Assembly: GCF_013409505.1 (NCBI RefSeq)
Contig: NZ_JACCBN010000001.1
Location: forward strand, 3,534,001-3,598,000
Reading direction: 5' to 3'
Origin: Actinomycetospora corticicola
GTDB taxonomy: Bacteria > Actinomycetota > Actinomycetes > Mycobacteriales > Pseudonocardiaceae
Length of the DNA: 64,000 nucleotides
A program made the translations under genes and the position numbers. Below the pieces are notes generated by a model. That model was not told the origin of the DNA and ran no database searches. It saw only the letters and a program-made list of their open reading frames with translations. Of this stretch, positions 1-8,703 are shown piece by piece (position 1 is the stretch's first letter; every line of letters begins with the position of its first letter).

Positions 1-1155
1 GGACACCGCGTCCGCCGCCAACGGCACCCCGTCGATCTCGGTCGGCGGCGCCGCCCCGTCCTTGCCCTCCACGAACGCCGGGTCGAACCCGACCAGCTCC
101 GCGCCGGCCTGCCGCAGCAACGCCGCGATCGCCAACGCCGGGGAGTCCCGCAGGTCGTCGGTACCGGCCTTGAACGTCAACCCCAGCAGCGCCAGCCGCA
201 CCCGCGACAGCGACCCGGTCCGCTTCCCGGTCACCGCCAGACGCACCTTGTCCACGATCCGCTGCCGCTGGCGGGTGTTCGTGTCGATCGTCGCGCGCAG
301 CAACCGGAACTCGAAGTCCGCCGAGTCCGCCACCTGCAACAACGCGTGGGTGTCCTTCGGCAGACACGACCCACCCCACCCCGGGCCCGGCGACAGGAAC
401 GCCTGCCCGATCCGCCGGTCGTAACCGATCCCCTCGGTCACATCCGAGATGTCCGCCCCGACCCGCTCGCACAGCTCGGCCATCGCATTCACGTACGACA
501 GCTTCATCGCCAGGAAGCAGTTCGCCGCGTACTTCATCAACTCCGCCGACGCCGCATCGGTCAGCACCGTCGGCGCACCCAGCCGCGCGTACAGAGCGGC
601 CACCCGCTCCGCGGCGTCCTGGTTGTCCGACCCCACCACGATCCGGTCCGGCCCGAGGAAGTCCTTGACCGCCGAACCCTCCCGCAGGAACTCCGGGTTC
701 GACACCACCGCGACGTCGGTGCGCTCGAGCAGCTCCGCGGTCCGCGCCGCCGTGCCCACCGGCACCGTCGACTTGTTCACCACCACGGTGCCCGCCGCCA
801 GCTCCGCGCCGACCTCCTCGATCACCGACTCCACCGCGCGCAGGTCCGCCACCCCACCCGCGCCCATCGGCGTCGGGACACAGAGGAACAGCACCTCCGC
901 CGGCCGACCGTCCTCGAACGAGCCCAGCGCCGCCCCCGCGCCGACCACGAACGACAACCGCCCCGCCGAGGTCTGCTCGGAGACCAGCTCCGCCAGATCC
1001 GGCTCCACGATGTCCACCACACCCCGACGCAGCCGCTCCACCTTGGCCGCGTCGATGTCCGCGCACACCACCTCGTGACCCAACGACGCCAGACAGGCCC
1101 CCGTCGTCAGCCCGACGTAGCCCGTCCCCACCACCATGACCCGCCGTGCGAACAC
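1..1155 (-). CDS. ugd: UDP-glucose 6-dehydrogenase, C-terminus cut by window edge
   Basis: Oxidises UDP-glucose to UDP-glucuronate in the cytoplasm, a precursor for the exopolysaccharide genes that follow. The N-terminus carries the NAD-binding glycine motif GTGYVG, and the central region contains the catalytic-cysteine motif GGSCLPKD, both hallmarks of the UDP-glucose/GDP-mannose dehydrogenase family. 385 codons are visible of a usual 430-450, with no stop before the window edge. I chose GTG at 1155 because GAGGAAGG lies a few bases upstream; an in-frame ATG at 1137 would begin directly at the nucleotide-binding strand and is less likely. A GDP-mannose dehydrogenase is the alternative reading. 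Confidence 0.93.
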   Translation of the reverse strand, partial: MFARRVMVVGTGYVGLTTGACLASLGHEVVCADIDAAKVERLRRGVVDIVEPDLAELVSEQTSAGRLSFVVGAGAALGSFEDGRPAEVLFLCVPTPMGAGGVADLRAVESVIEEVGAELAAGTVVVNKSTVPVGTAARTAELLERTDVAVVSNPEFLREGSAVKDFLGPDRIVVGSDNQDAAERVAALYARLGAPTVLTDAASAELMKYAANCFLAMKLSYVNAMAELCERVGADISDVTEGIGYDRRIGQAFLSPGPGWGGSCLPKDTHALLQVADSADFEFRLLRATIDTNTRQRQRIVDKVRLAVTGKRTGSLSRVRLALLGLTFKAGTDDLRDSPALAIAALLRQAGAELVGFDPAFVEGKDGAAPPTEIDGVPLAADAVS

Positions 1156-1229
1156 CCCTGGCACCCTTCCTCGGGATCGGTTCGGACGTCACGGTGCCAG
1201 ATCACGGTGGGTGAGCGGACGACTGCGGC

Positions 1230-2591
1230 TCAGTTCACGCCGGTCACGGCGTCGACGTAGTCCTGCCGGGTCGATCCCGACGACGGGTCGTCGAGCACGT
1301 CCTCGAAGGCGAGGAAGAACGCGGCGAGGGCACAACCGCGCGCGTAGCCGGGACTGCGTCGGATCTGCTCGGCCTCGGAGTCGGAGTTCGACGTGCCCCC
1401 GGTCTGGGCGGCCGGCGGGCCGGGGTTCTCCCCGACGGCGGCGAGTCCGGCGCGGGCGGCCTGGGCGCGGGCGAAGCGCAGGTTCGACCACGACGCGACG
1501 TTCGTGGAGGTCTGCACGCTGGTGGTGGCGTCGGTGGTCTGACAGGTGTCCTGCGCCGGAGTCAGCCCGCGGGCGGTGACCGCGGTGGCGTCGTCCACGC
1601 CGGTCAGGTCGACCACGACCGGGCCGGCGACGTTGCCGGCGAGCACCGGGAACTGGTCGACGTAGGAGAGGCCGCGGCCCAGCGAGCCGTCGCGGTCGCC
1701 GGTGCCGTTGAGCAGCGCGTTCGTCGCGGAGGTCAGGTCGGCGGGCAGCACGCCCTTGCCCGGAGCAGGGACGTGCACGGCGCCGGAGTAGCCCGCGGCG
1801 CGCAGCGTGTCGGCCTGCGCCTTGATCGCGTACACCAGCGAGCGCTCGTACCAGAGGAACCAGTTCTGGGCGGCGGCGGCGGTGACGGCCTTGCCGTTCC
1901 ACGTCTTCGCGCCGGGAATCCAGCCGGGCATCGGCGTCTTCGGGGTGCCGGCGGCGAGGCCGGTTCCCTGCTGGGCGTCGGCGCCGTAGGCCCAGTAGCT
2001 CTGCAGGAACCCGGTGCCCGACTCGTTCGGTCCGGGGAAGCCGATCTCCCCGGCGGTGCTGGTGCCCACACGGATGCCGTCGAGCCGGGAGGCGGGGAGC
2101 TTCGCGACGATGCGCCGGAGGTAGTCGTTCTGCGCGTTGCGCACGGCGGCGGAGAAGATCGTGTCGACCGCCCCCGTCGTCGGGGTGTTGCCGCGCTGGT
2201 CGACCAGGGTGGCGCCGGCGAGCTGCCGCACCCACGACGGCGGGTACTGCGTCCCGGTGCCGACGACCACGCGGATGCCGGCGTCCAGGCAGGCGGTGAC
2301 GCGGGCCGCGAGGTCGTTCACGTAGTCGGTGCTCTCGGCGGTGGCCGAGGTCGGCAGCCAGCGGTCCCAGTACGCCTCGACCTCCACGAGCCCGATGCCG
2401 GCGGCCTGGTTCGCGGCGATGTCGGAGGCCGTGCAGCCCGACGCCATCACGCCCCACGCCGGGTCGGTGGCGGCGTGCGCGGGGCGCAGGCCGAGGAGGG
2501 ACAGGGCGAGCACCACGAGGACGACGACGAGGGCTCGCGAGTGACGGACGGGGCAGGAGTGACGCAGGAGGAGGGACACGATCCCTGCCAT
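1230..2591 (-). CDS. Secreted glycoside-hydrolase-like protein, tandem copy 1
   Basis: About 453 residues. A Sec signal peptide (hydrophobic stretch near residues 20-38, cleavage after AHA) precedes DPAWGV. The body has the look of a TIM-barrel glycosidase: conserved EAYWDRW, TQYPPSWV, TSTAGEIG and a late FEDVLDD, with two glutamates placed where a retaining glycosidase would have acid/base and nucleophile. I cannot assign a family number. Copies 2 (2816-4171) and 3 (4267-5097, broken) are clear paralogues. Next to an exopolysaccharide locus the likely role is trimming or releasing the polymer outside the cell. The start is uncertain: ATG at 2591 has no good ribosome site, and a GTG four codons later is also possible. 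Confidence 0.75.
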   Translation of the reverse strand: MAGIVSLLLRHSCPVRHSRALVVVLVVLALSLLGLRPAHAATDPAWGVMASGCTASDIAANQAAGIGLVEVEAYWDRWLPTSATAESTDYVNDLAARVTACLDAGIRVVVGTGTQYPPSWVRQLAGATLVDQRGNTPTTGAVDTIFSAAVRNAQNDYLRRIVAKLPASRLDGIRVGTSTAGEIGFPGPNESGTGFLQSYWAYGADAQQGTGLAAGTPKTPMPGWIPGAKTWNGKAVTAAAAQNWFLWYERSLVYAIKAQADTLRAAGYSGAVHVPAPGKGVLPADLTSATNALLNGTGDRDGSLGRGLSYVDQFPVLAGNVAGPVVVDLTGVDDATAVTARGLTPAQDTCQTTDATTSVQTSTNVASWSNLRFARAQAARAGLAAVGENPGPPAAQTGGTSNSDSEAEQIRRSPGYARGCALAAFFLAFEDVLDDPSSGSTRQDYVDAVTGVN

Positions 2592-2684
2592 CGCGTCGTC
2601 CGGGGTCGGATGGCACACGTCGCCGTCGACGCGCACCGGACGGCGCAGCGGGTCCACGCCATTGGTCCAGCGGAGCCGTACCCA

Positions 2685-2718
2685 CTGCTCCGAGCGGCGG
2701 ATCGCCTGCTCGGAGCAG
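2685..2718 (-). terminator. Hairpin between GH-like copies 2 and 1
   Basis: Perfect 11-bp inverted repeat (CTGCTCCGAGC / GCTCGGAGCAG) with a 12-base loop. It lies 98 bases downstream of copy 2 and about 95 bases upstream of copy 1. It probably ends the copy 2 transcript, but could also be a leader structure of copy 1. No T-tract follows, as usual in actinomycetes. Confidence 0.5.
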
Positions 2719-2744
2719 CCGTCGACGGGCCACCTGCCCGCCGC

Positions 2745-2801
2745 GAGGTGCACACCATGCAGGCGCGCGGCCCCGCAAACCTGCCCCACGTCACCCTCGC
2801 G
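2745..2801. repeat. 57-bp dispersed intergenic repeat, copy A
   Basis: This segment matches 37731-37787 over 57 bases with about eight mismatches and no gaps, in the same orientation. The best conserved part is the 3' half, CCTGCCCCACGTCACCCTCG. Both copies are intergenic and lie near gene ends. Function unknown; it is too conserved for unconstrained spacer and codes for nothing obvious. Confidence 0.7.
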
Positions 2802-2815
2802 GCGGGGGTCGCGGC

Positions 2816-4171
2816 TCAGCGTCCGATCGCCGCCGCGTAGTCGGCCGGGGTGAGGCCGCTCCGGTCGGTGTACAGGTCGTCCTCGAAGGCGAACAGGAAC
2901 GCCGACAACCCGCAGCCGCGCGCGTAGGACACGGCGTACCGGAGCTGGTCGGCCTCGCTGTCGGAGTCGGCGGTCCCACCCGTCGTCGGGCCGGGTGGGC
3001 CCGGGTTCTCCCCCACCGTCGGCAGACCCGCCCGGGCGGCGGCCGCGGCGGTGACGCGCTGGTTCGGCCAGTCGTCGAGCGACGGCGCCCCGCTCACCAG
3101 CGCCTCGGCATCGCCCGGCCGACACCGGTCCTGAGGCGGCGAGAGCCGGCGGGCGCGGACGGCGGTGGCGTCGTCGAGACCGGTGATGTCGACGACCGCG
3201 TTCGGCACGGTCCCGGCCAGGGCCGGGAGGTCGGCGACGTAGTCCAGGCCCCGGCGCAGCGCACCGTCGCGCACCGCGGTGTCGAGCACCACCGCCACGG
3301 CGGCGTCGAGGGCGGCGGGCAGCACCCCGCGACCGGCGGCCGGGACGTGCACCGGTCCGCGGTAGCCGGCCTCCCGCAACGACCGCGCCCGGTCGGCGAC
3401 GGCCCGGACGAGCGAGCCGGAGTACCAGCCGAACCACGCCCGGGCGTCGGCCGGCGTCACGGCGCGGCCCTGCCACGTCCGCCGGCCGGGGATCCAGTCG
3501 GGCAGCGGCGACGGGATCTGCCCCGGGGCCAGGCCCTGCCCCTGCTGCGGCGCGGGGCCGAACGCCCACCAGCTGTCGAACGCCGCCCCGGACGCCTCGG
3601 GGCCGGGATGGCCGAGCTCGCCTGCCGTCGAGGTGCCGACCCGGATGCCGACGAGCCGGTCGGCGGGCACGGCCGCGACCAGGCGCTGCAGGTACCGGTC
3701 GGCGGCGGCCGCCACGGCGGCGGAGAAGACGGTGTCGACGGCGCCGTTGGTCGGGGTCCGACCGGCCTGGTCGCGCACCGCGGCGTCGGGCAGCGCCCGG
3801 ACCCAGCCCGGCGGGTACTGCAGCCCGCTGCCGAGGACCACGCGCACCCCGGCGTCGACGCAGCGCTGCACGCTCGCCCGCAGCCCGTCGGCGTACCCGG
3901 CGTCGACCGCGTCCGCCGTGGGCTCGAGCCGGTCCCAGTGCGCCTCGACGACGGCCACGTCCACCCCCGCCGGCCGGGCCGCGAGCCGCTCGGGGGCGCA
4001 CGTCGAGTCCACGACGCCCCAGGCGGGGTCGGCCCGCGCCGGGGCCGCGGCCGGCGAGAGCGACGGCACGGCGGGGACAGCAGGAGGCACGGCAGCGGGA
4101 GGCCGCTCGGCCGGAGCCGCGCCACACGACGCGACGAGCGCGAGCAGCACCGCGAGCACCCGGACCGGCAC
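2816..4171 (-). CDS. Lipoprotein glycoside-hydrolase-like protein, tandem copy 2
   Basis: About 451 residues, starting at GTG 4171 behind a GGAAG/GAGG ribosome site. Unlike copy 1 it has a lipobox (LLALVAS then Cys), so it is probably anchored to the membrane outer face, followed by a Pro/Ala linker before DPAWGV. The body aligns with copy 1 throughout: EAHWDRLEP, LQYPPGWV, TSTAGELG, FEDDLY. Both candidate catalytic glutamates are kept. A CCCGTCGTCGGG motif at 2979-2990 encodes a segment where copies 1 and 3 have a different sequence. Secreted (copy 1) versus anchored (copy 2) forms suggest divided roles on the same polysaccharide; this is inference. Confidence 0.75.
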   Translation of the reverse strand: MPVRVLAVLLALVASCGAAPAERPPAAVPPAVPAVPSLSPAAAPARADPAWGVVDSTCAPERLAARPAGVDVAVVEAHWDRLEPTADAVDAGYADGLRASVQRCVDAGVRVVLGSGLQYPPGWVRALPDAAVRDQAGRTPTNGAVDTVFSAAVAAAADRYLQRLVAAVPADRLVGIRVGTSTAGELGHPGPEASGAAFDSWWAFGPAPQQGQGLAPGQIPSPLPDWIPGRRTWQGRAVTPADARAWFGWYSGSLVRAVADRARSLREAGYRGPVHVPAAGRGVLPAALDAAVAVVLDTAVRDGALRRGLDYVADLPALAGTVPNAVVDITGLDDATAVRARRLSPPQDRCRPGDAEALVSGAPSLDDWPNQRVTAAAAARAGLPTVGENPGPPGPTTGGTADSDSEADQLRYAVSYARGCGLSAFLFAFEDDLYTDRSGLTPADYAAAIGR

Positions 4172-4222
4172 GCCCGGAACGCCTCGCTTCCCCACGCCGG
4201 GAAGCCTGGCCGAGCCGACGCA

Positions 4223-4234
4223 CCCGTCGTCGGG
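4223..4234. repeat. CCCGTCGTCGGG dispersed 12-mer, intergenic example
   Basis: One of 13 exact copies of CCCGACGACGGG or its complement in this window. Starts, forward orientation: 1276, 9483, 11764, 18069, 22127, 27185, 29830, 32448, 58504; reverse orientation: 2979, 4223, 8375, 14621. Near-matches occur at 27211, 47477 and 43913. It is often preceded by T or TT and followed by T. About ten copies are inside coding sequence and the rest between genes. Base composition alone would predict far fewer. Confidence 0.8.
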
Positions 4235-4266
4235 AAGGACCAGGAAACCGCCCGGTCCGGTGACCC

Positions 4267-5097
4267 TCAGCCGAGGACGGCCCGGCGGTAGTCGTCGCGG
4301 GTGACGCCGAAGCGGGGATCGTCCATCGCCCACTCGAACGCGACGAGCAGCGCCGCGAGCCGGCAGCCGCGTGCGTACGCGGGGGATCGGGCGATCTGGT
4401 CGGCGAGGGAGTCGGAGTAGGACGTGCCGCCGGTCTGCGCCGCGGGCGGCCCGGGGTTCTCCCCCACGGCCGGCAGGTTCGCGCGGGCGGCCTGGGCGCG
4501 GGCGAAGCGCTGGTTGGACCACAGGTCGACCCGTGTCCCGGAGGCGACGCTGGCGGCCGGGTCGCCGTCCTGGCACGCGTCCTGCGGGGGTGACAGGCGC
4601 CGCGCGAGGACGGCCGACCCGTCGTCGATGCCGGTCAGGTCGATCACGAGCTTCGAGACGCTCCCGGCGAGGACGCCGAACTCGTCGGGGTAGTTCAGGC
4701 CACGTCCGAGCGAGCCGTCGCGGTCGCCCGTGCCGTTCAGCAGTGCGTTCGACGCCGTCGTGAGATCTGCGGGCAGCACCCCCTTGCCGGGGGCGGGCAG
4801 GTGCACCTGGCCCGCGTACCGGGCGGCCCGCAGCGCGTCGTGCTGACTCCTGAGGGCCGAGGTCAGGGAGCGGGAGTACCACTGGGACCACGTCCGCGCG
4901 CTCGCCGCGGTGACGGCCCGGCCCTGCCACGTGCGCTGGCCCGGTATCCAGCCGGGCATCGGCGTCCGCGACGCCCCGGCGGCGAGACCGGTCCCCTGCT
5001 GCGCCGCAGGCGAGAAGGCCCACCAACTCTGGAGGAAGCCGTCGCCGGCCGCGTTCGGGCCGGGATAGCCGACTCCGATCGGGAGTCCTTCCTGACG
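4267..5097 (-). pseudogene. 5'-truncated third copy of the glycoside-hydrolase-like gene
   Basis: From about 5097 the minus strand reads PIGVGYPGPN and continues through QQGTGLAAG, PMPGWIPG and a late FEWAMDD to a stop at 4267, aligning with copies 1 and 2 from about residue 190 onward. The N-terminal 180-190 residues, including signal peptide and first catalytic glutamate, are missing. There is no start codon with a ribosome site; an internal ATG at 4959 would give 230 residues without export signal. The break falls just 30 bases from the end of the acyltransferase gene, so a deletion or rearrangement joined that operon to the repeat array. The remaining frame is intact, which suggests recent loss. 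Confidence 0.75.
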
Positions 5098-5125
5098 ACA
5101 GGGAGACCGAGTGGGCCCCCTGTCG

Positions 5126-6367
5126 TCACCGTCCGTCGGTGGCCTGCCGGGCGCCGCCGGCCGAGGCGCTCGGCGCCCGCTCGCCCTCGCGCGGGTGCTC
5201 GACGGCGGCCTCCACCCGCTCCTCGACGGGCTTCGCCGGTGCCCCCGGGGCCCGCTTCACGAGCGTGCGCATCCACTTCTGGGCGGGCCGCTCCACGAGC
5301 ACGTAGGCCAGCCAGGCCAGGACGAAGGCCCCGAGCACCAGCAGGACGATCCCCAGGGCACCCCACGCGGGCCCGGGGAAGGTGCGCGGGTTGATCAGCA
5401 GCGAGGCCGCGAGAATCCACGGCACGTGCACCAGGAAGAGCGCGACGCTGTACTCGCCGCCGATCATCGACGTCCTGGTGGACAGGGCGTGGTCGAGCAG
5501 GCCGCGCCGCTGCGCGAGGGCCGGGACGACGAGGCCGATGAGCGGCAGCGCGAACATCGTCGAGACGCCCAGGTTCGACGCGACCACGATCGCGAGGAAC
5601 GCGACGAGGGCGAGCGCGCCGGTCATGCGGCCGAGCCACGCGGGGATGCGGGTCGACACGGTGGTCAGCTGGTAGAGCGCGGCGCCGGCGAGAAAGGCAC
5701 CGAAGGCCCGCGGCAGCGGCATGCCGTAGGTGATCGTCCCGTCGTCGAACCCGATGAACGAGTAGACGACGAGCGGGATCGCGCAGGCCACGAGATAGCC
5801 CACGAGGCAGGCCGCGGGCGTCCGCAGCCGCTGAACGAGCGGCAGGAGCAGCGGCAGCACGAGGTAGCAGGCCCACTCCGCGGACAGCGACCACACCGGC
5901 CCGTTCCAGGTCAACGAGTGCGCGCCACCCCACCCGGAGGTCAGCGTGATCTGGCGCAGGAGGTCCCACGTCAGGTTGCCGCCGTGCGGGATTTCGCGGC
6001 CGACCGCCCGGGAGACGAGGACCGCGGCGACCATCGCGGCGAGGACCGCGAGGTGCACCGGGTAGAAGCGCGACAGGCGGGCCCACAGGAACTTCCCGAA
6101 CGTCGCGCGCCCGGGCCAGCGCGCGAACGTCCGCGCGTACCCGGAGCTGATCACGAAGCCGGAGAGGACGAAGAACAGGTCCAGCGCCACGTAGCCGTGG
6201 TGCCAGACCGGCAGGAAGAAGGCCGCCGTGACGGGGACCATCGCCACCGCGAACGGCGCGAGGTGCACCGCCACGACGACGAGGGAGAGGTAGCCGCGGA
6301 TGCCGACCAGGCTCGGGATGAGCCCGGTCGGGGCTCCTCCGACGGCGGGGCGTGGTTGCTCGGGCAT
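5126..6367 (-). CDS. Membrane acyltransferase, OafA/AT3 family
   Basis: About 413 residues with ten or so hydrophobic segments. It begins with the family pattern GIRGYLSLVVVAVH, continues with LDLFFVLSGFVIS and has the conserved central region ending WSLSAEWACY. Members O-acylate exported or membrane-facing sugars. A charged, Ala/Glu-rich cytoplasmic tail of about 50 residues follows the last segment. It lies eight bases downstream of the GT-C gene and is probably the last gene of the operon starting at 14073, so it likely acetylates or succinylates the polysaccharide made by those enzymes. ATG at 6367 fits the family start. Confidence 0.88.
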   Translation of the reverse strand: MPEQPRPAVGGAPTGLIPSLVGIRGYLSLVVVAVHLAPFAVAMVPVTAAFFLPVWHHGYVALDLFFVLSGFVISSGYARTFARWPGRATFGKFLWARLSRFYPVHLAVLAAMVAAVLVSRAVGREIPHGGNLTWDLLRQITLTSGWGGAHSLTWNGPVWSLSAEWACYLVLPLLLPLVQRLRTPAACLVGYLVACAIPLVVYSFIGFDDGTITYGMPLPRAFGAFLAGAALYQLTTVSTRIPAWLGRMTGALALVAFLAIVVASNLGVSTMFALPLIGLVVPALAQRRGLLDHALSTRTSMIGGEYSVALFLVHVPWILAASLLINPRTFPGPAWGALGIVLLVLGAFVLAWLAYVLVERPAQKWMRTLVKRAPGAPAKPVEERVEAAVEHPREGERAPSASAGGARQATDGR

Positions 6368-6375
6368 CGTCGCTC

Positions 6376-8703
6376 CTAGCCTTGGGGACCGAGACCGATG
6401 GGCGCCGAGCCGTCGAGCGGCCGGCTGAAGTCGTAGACCTTGAGATCGCCCGCGGTGCGGCCGTGGGCGAGGAAGACCACCGGGTAGCGCCGGTCGAGCT
6501 CGGCGATGGTGGCGGGCGTGAGGTCGGCCAGGCCGAGCTCGGAGAGCTGGGTCGAGACGACGCCGTAGCGGGAGTTCGAGGCACGGGCGTCGTCGATGCT
6601 GCGCAGCGGGAACACGCCGTAGCCGGGCATGACGAACTGCGCGGTGTGCTCGCCGAGCGCGATGTGCGTCGCCTTGGGGTCGACGTTCGCGAAGAGCCAG
6701 GCCGAGAAGGCGCTGTAGGTGTCGTCGGTCTGCGAGCGGATGTTCCACCAGATCGCACCGGAGCACGCGAGGACCACGACGACGAGCGCCAGGGCGATCG
6801 ACGCGGCCCACCGGCGGGCGCGGGCGGCCCGCGTCACGAGCAGGCCCGCCACCACCGACAGCGGCACCGCGAGCAGGTAGAACGTCTGCTCCTCGACCTC
6901 GCCCAGGCCGAACGTGTAGGTGATCGCCCCGAGCACGCCCGCGATCCAGCAGACGATGACGGCCAGCGCGTGCTCGCCGGGGGCACGGACGCGGCCACCG
7001 AGGTCGCGCGGGTCGGCGAAGCGGTCCCCCGGCTCACCGCGCACCCGCAGCGAGCGCCACGAGAGGAGCACGACCCAGGCCGCGAACACCGAGGCGACCC
7101 CGATGAGCACGTAGGAGGTGCCGGTCAGGCTCAGGTTGGCCACGATCCGGCTGGAGAACGAGGGCGAGTTCGCCGAGCTGAAGCCGGTCTCCTTGACCAG
7201 CCCGACCGCCCGGAGGACCCCGCCGAAGGTCTGCTCCGCCCACCCGAGGAAGCGGCCGGTGACGACGGTCCAGAGCACGTAGCAGAGGTAGAACCCGATC
7301 TCGCAGCCGAAGACCGTGGCCGCCTCCCGGCGGCGCAGGCCCCACGAGAACACCAGCATGATCAGCAGCGGGAGGCCCGTGACCAGCCCGGCGTTCGTCT
7401 TCGTCGTGATCGCGAGGCCCCACAGCAGCCCGCCCGCCACGAGCAGCACCCACCGCCGCCGTCCGGTGGGCGACTCGGCGGCGAGGAGCAGGCACAGCAA
7501 CCCGGCGAGGACCCCGAAGAGCATCGGGGACTCGAGCATCAGGCGGCTGTCGAAGCGGATGACGAAGGGGTCGAGCGCGTAGCACGCGCCGGCGACCAGG
7601 GCCGCCCAGCGCGGCACGACCCGGCGGGCGCAGGCGACGACGAGCGCGGTGTTCGCCGCCGCGAAGAGCAGGTTCGCCGGGCGCAGCGAGAGCACGAACT
7701 CGACGGTCATGCTGGCCTGCGGGGCGCTGATGAAGCGGCTGAAGTACAGGAACGCGAGCGGCGGGTGCAGGAAGAACGGCGCGTCGAACAGCTGCGGCCC
7801 GGTGCCCTCGGCGAAGGAGTTCGCCACGTCGGCGTACTGCACCTCGTCCATGAACAGCTCGTAGGCGGAGTGCTGGTGGAAGCCGCGCAGGAACACCGCG
7901 ACCGCCACGAGCGCGAGGCTCGTGAGGACGAAGACGAGGCCGGGACGCCGTCCGGGCAGTGCGCCGCCGAAGGGGCGCGCGCCGTAGAGCACCCCGGTCA
8001 GCGGCGCCCCGGGCTCCCGGGAGAACCGGCGGACGAGGCCCGCCGTCGGGCGGTGGACGAGCAGGACGGTGCCGACGACCGCGAGCAGGTCGCGGACCCG
8101 CCACTCGAGGCCGGCGATCCCGCCGGGGCGGGCCCGTTGCGGTCCGGGCGCGGTGACGAGCACCCGGCCGAGCGGGGGCGCGGCGCCGGGCGGCAGCCGC
8201 CTGTGCCGGTGCCGGTGCCGGTGCTGACCGGACGGCGGTGTGGTGCGGGCACCCGTGCGGTGTGCGGGGGCGGCCCGGTGCCGCCCCCCGCCGGTCCCGG
8301 TACCGAGCGGCCCGGTACCGAGGCTGACCGGCCCGGTGTCGGCGTCGTCCGGCGCCGGGGGCAGCGGCCCCGCACCCGTCGTCGGGACCTCGGCGTGCCG
8401 GCCGCCCGGGCGCTCGCCGCCCGCAGCGGGCTCGACCCGGTAGCTCCGCCGCGCCCGGGCTCGGCGCGCCTCGGTGCCGGACCCGTTCCCGGTGCCCGGC
8501 CCGCCGGCCGCCTCCGTGCCCGCCGCGCCGCCCGCGTGCCGCGGGGAGCGTGCCCGGTGAGTGGTCGGACCGGCGACCAGGGCCGACGTCCCGGTGGGCG
8601 CACCCGTCGGCGGGGTGCGGGCCCACCGGCCGTCGGGGCCCGCGGTCCGGACCCGCGCCGGGTCCCGGCGCAGGCGGACCAGCGGGACGGAGGTGTCGGT
8701 CAC
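6376..8703 (-). CDS. GT-C glycosyltransferase (PMT/ArnT-like) with disordered N-terminus
   Basis: About 775 residues. The first 190 or so are low-complexity (Pro, Gly, Arg, Thr, with an HRHRHRHR run). A membrane domain follows, with first segment near residues 255-275 and then the GT-C acidic motif MDEVQYADVANSF (Asp286, Glu287) in the first extracytoplasmic loop, as in lipid-phosphosugar-dependent transferases. Many more transmembrane segments and a C-terminal soluble part follow. It would move a sugar from a polyprenyl-phosphate donor to a glycan, lipid or protein outside the membrane. GTG 8703 overlaps the upstream stop by four bases (GTGA), so translation is coupled. Acceptor unknown. Confidence 0.85.
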   Translation of the reverse strand: MTDTSVPLVRLRRDPARVRTAGPDGRWARTPPTGAPTGTSALVAGPTTHRARSPRHAGGAAGTEAAGGPGTGNGSGTEARRARARRSYRVEPAAGGERPGGRHAEVPTTGAGPLPPAPDDADTGPVSLGTGPLGTGTGGGRHRAAPAHRTGARTTPPSGQHRHRHRHRRLPPGAAPPLGRVLVTAPGPQRARPGGIAGLEWRVRDLLAVVGTVLLVHRPTAGLVRRFSREPGAPLTGVLYGARPFGGALPGRRPGLVFVLTSLALVAVAVFLRGFHQHSAYELFMDEVQYADVANSFAEGTGPQLFDAPFFLHPPLAFLYFSRFISAPQASMTVEFVLSLRPANLLFAAANTALVVACARRVVPRWAALVAGACYALDPFVIRFDSRLMLESPMLFGVLAGLLCLLLAAESPTGRRRWVLLVAGGLLWGLAITTKTNAGLVTGLPLLIMLVFSWGLRRREAATVFGCEIGFYLCYVLWTVVTGRFLGWAEQTFGGVLRAVGLVKETGFSSANSPSFSSRIVANLSLTGTSYVLIGVASVFAAWVVLLSWRSLRVRGEPGDRFADPRDLGGRVRAPGEHALAVIVCWIAGVLGAITYTFGLGEVEEQTFYLLAVPLSVVAGLLVTRAARARRWAASIALALVVVVLACSGAIWWNIRSQTDDTYSAFSAWLFANVDPKATHIALGEHTAQFVMPGYGVFPLRSIDDARASNSRYGVVSTQLSELGLADLTPATIAELDRRYPVVFLAHGRTAGDLKVYDFSRPLDGSAPIGLGPQG

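Noticed and set aside
1230-4223. A 997-residue minus-strand frame spanning two glycosidase-like genes
   Set aside because: Only the part from 2591 to 1230 has protein-like sequence and a signal peptide; the upstream part is the wrong frame of copy 2 and Arg/Ala-rich.
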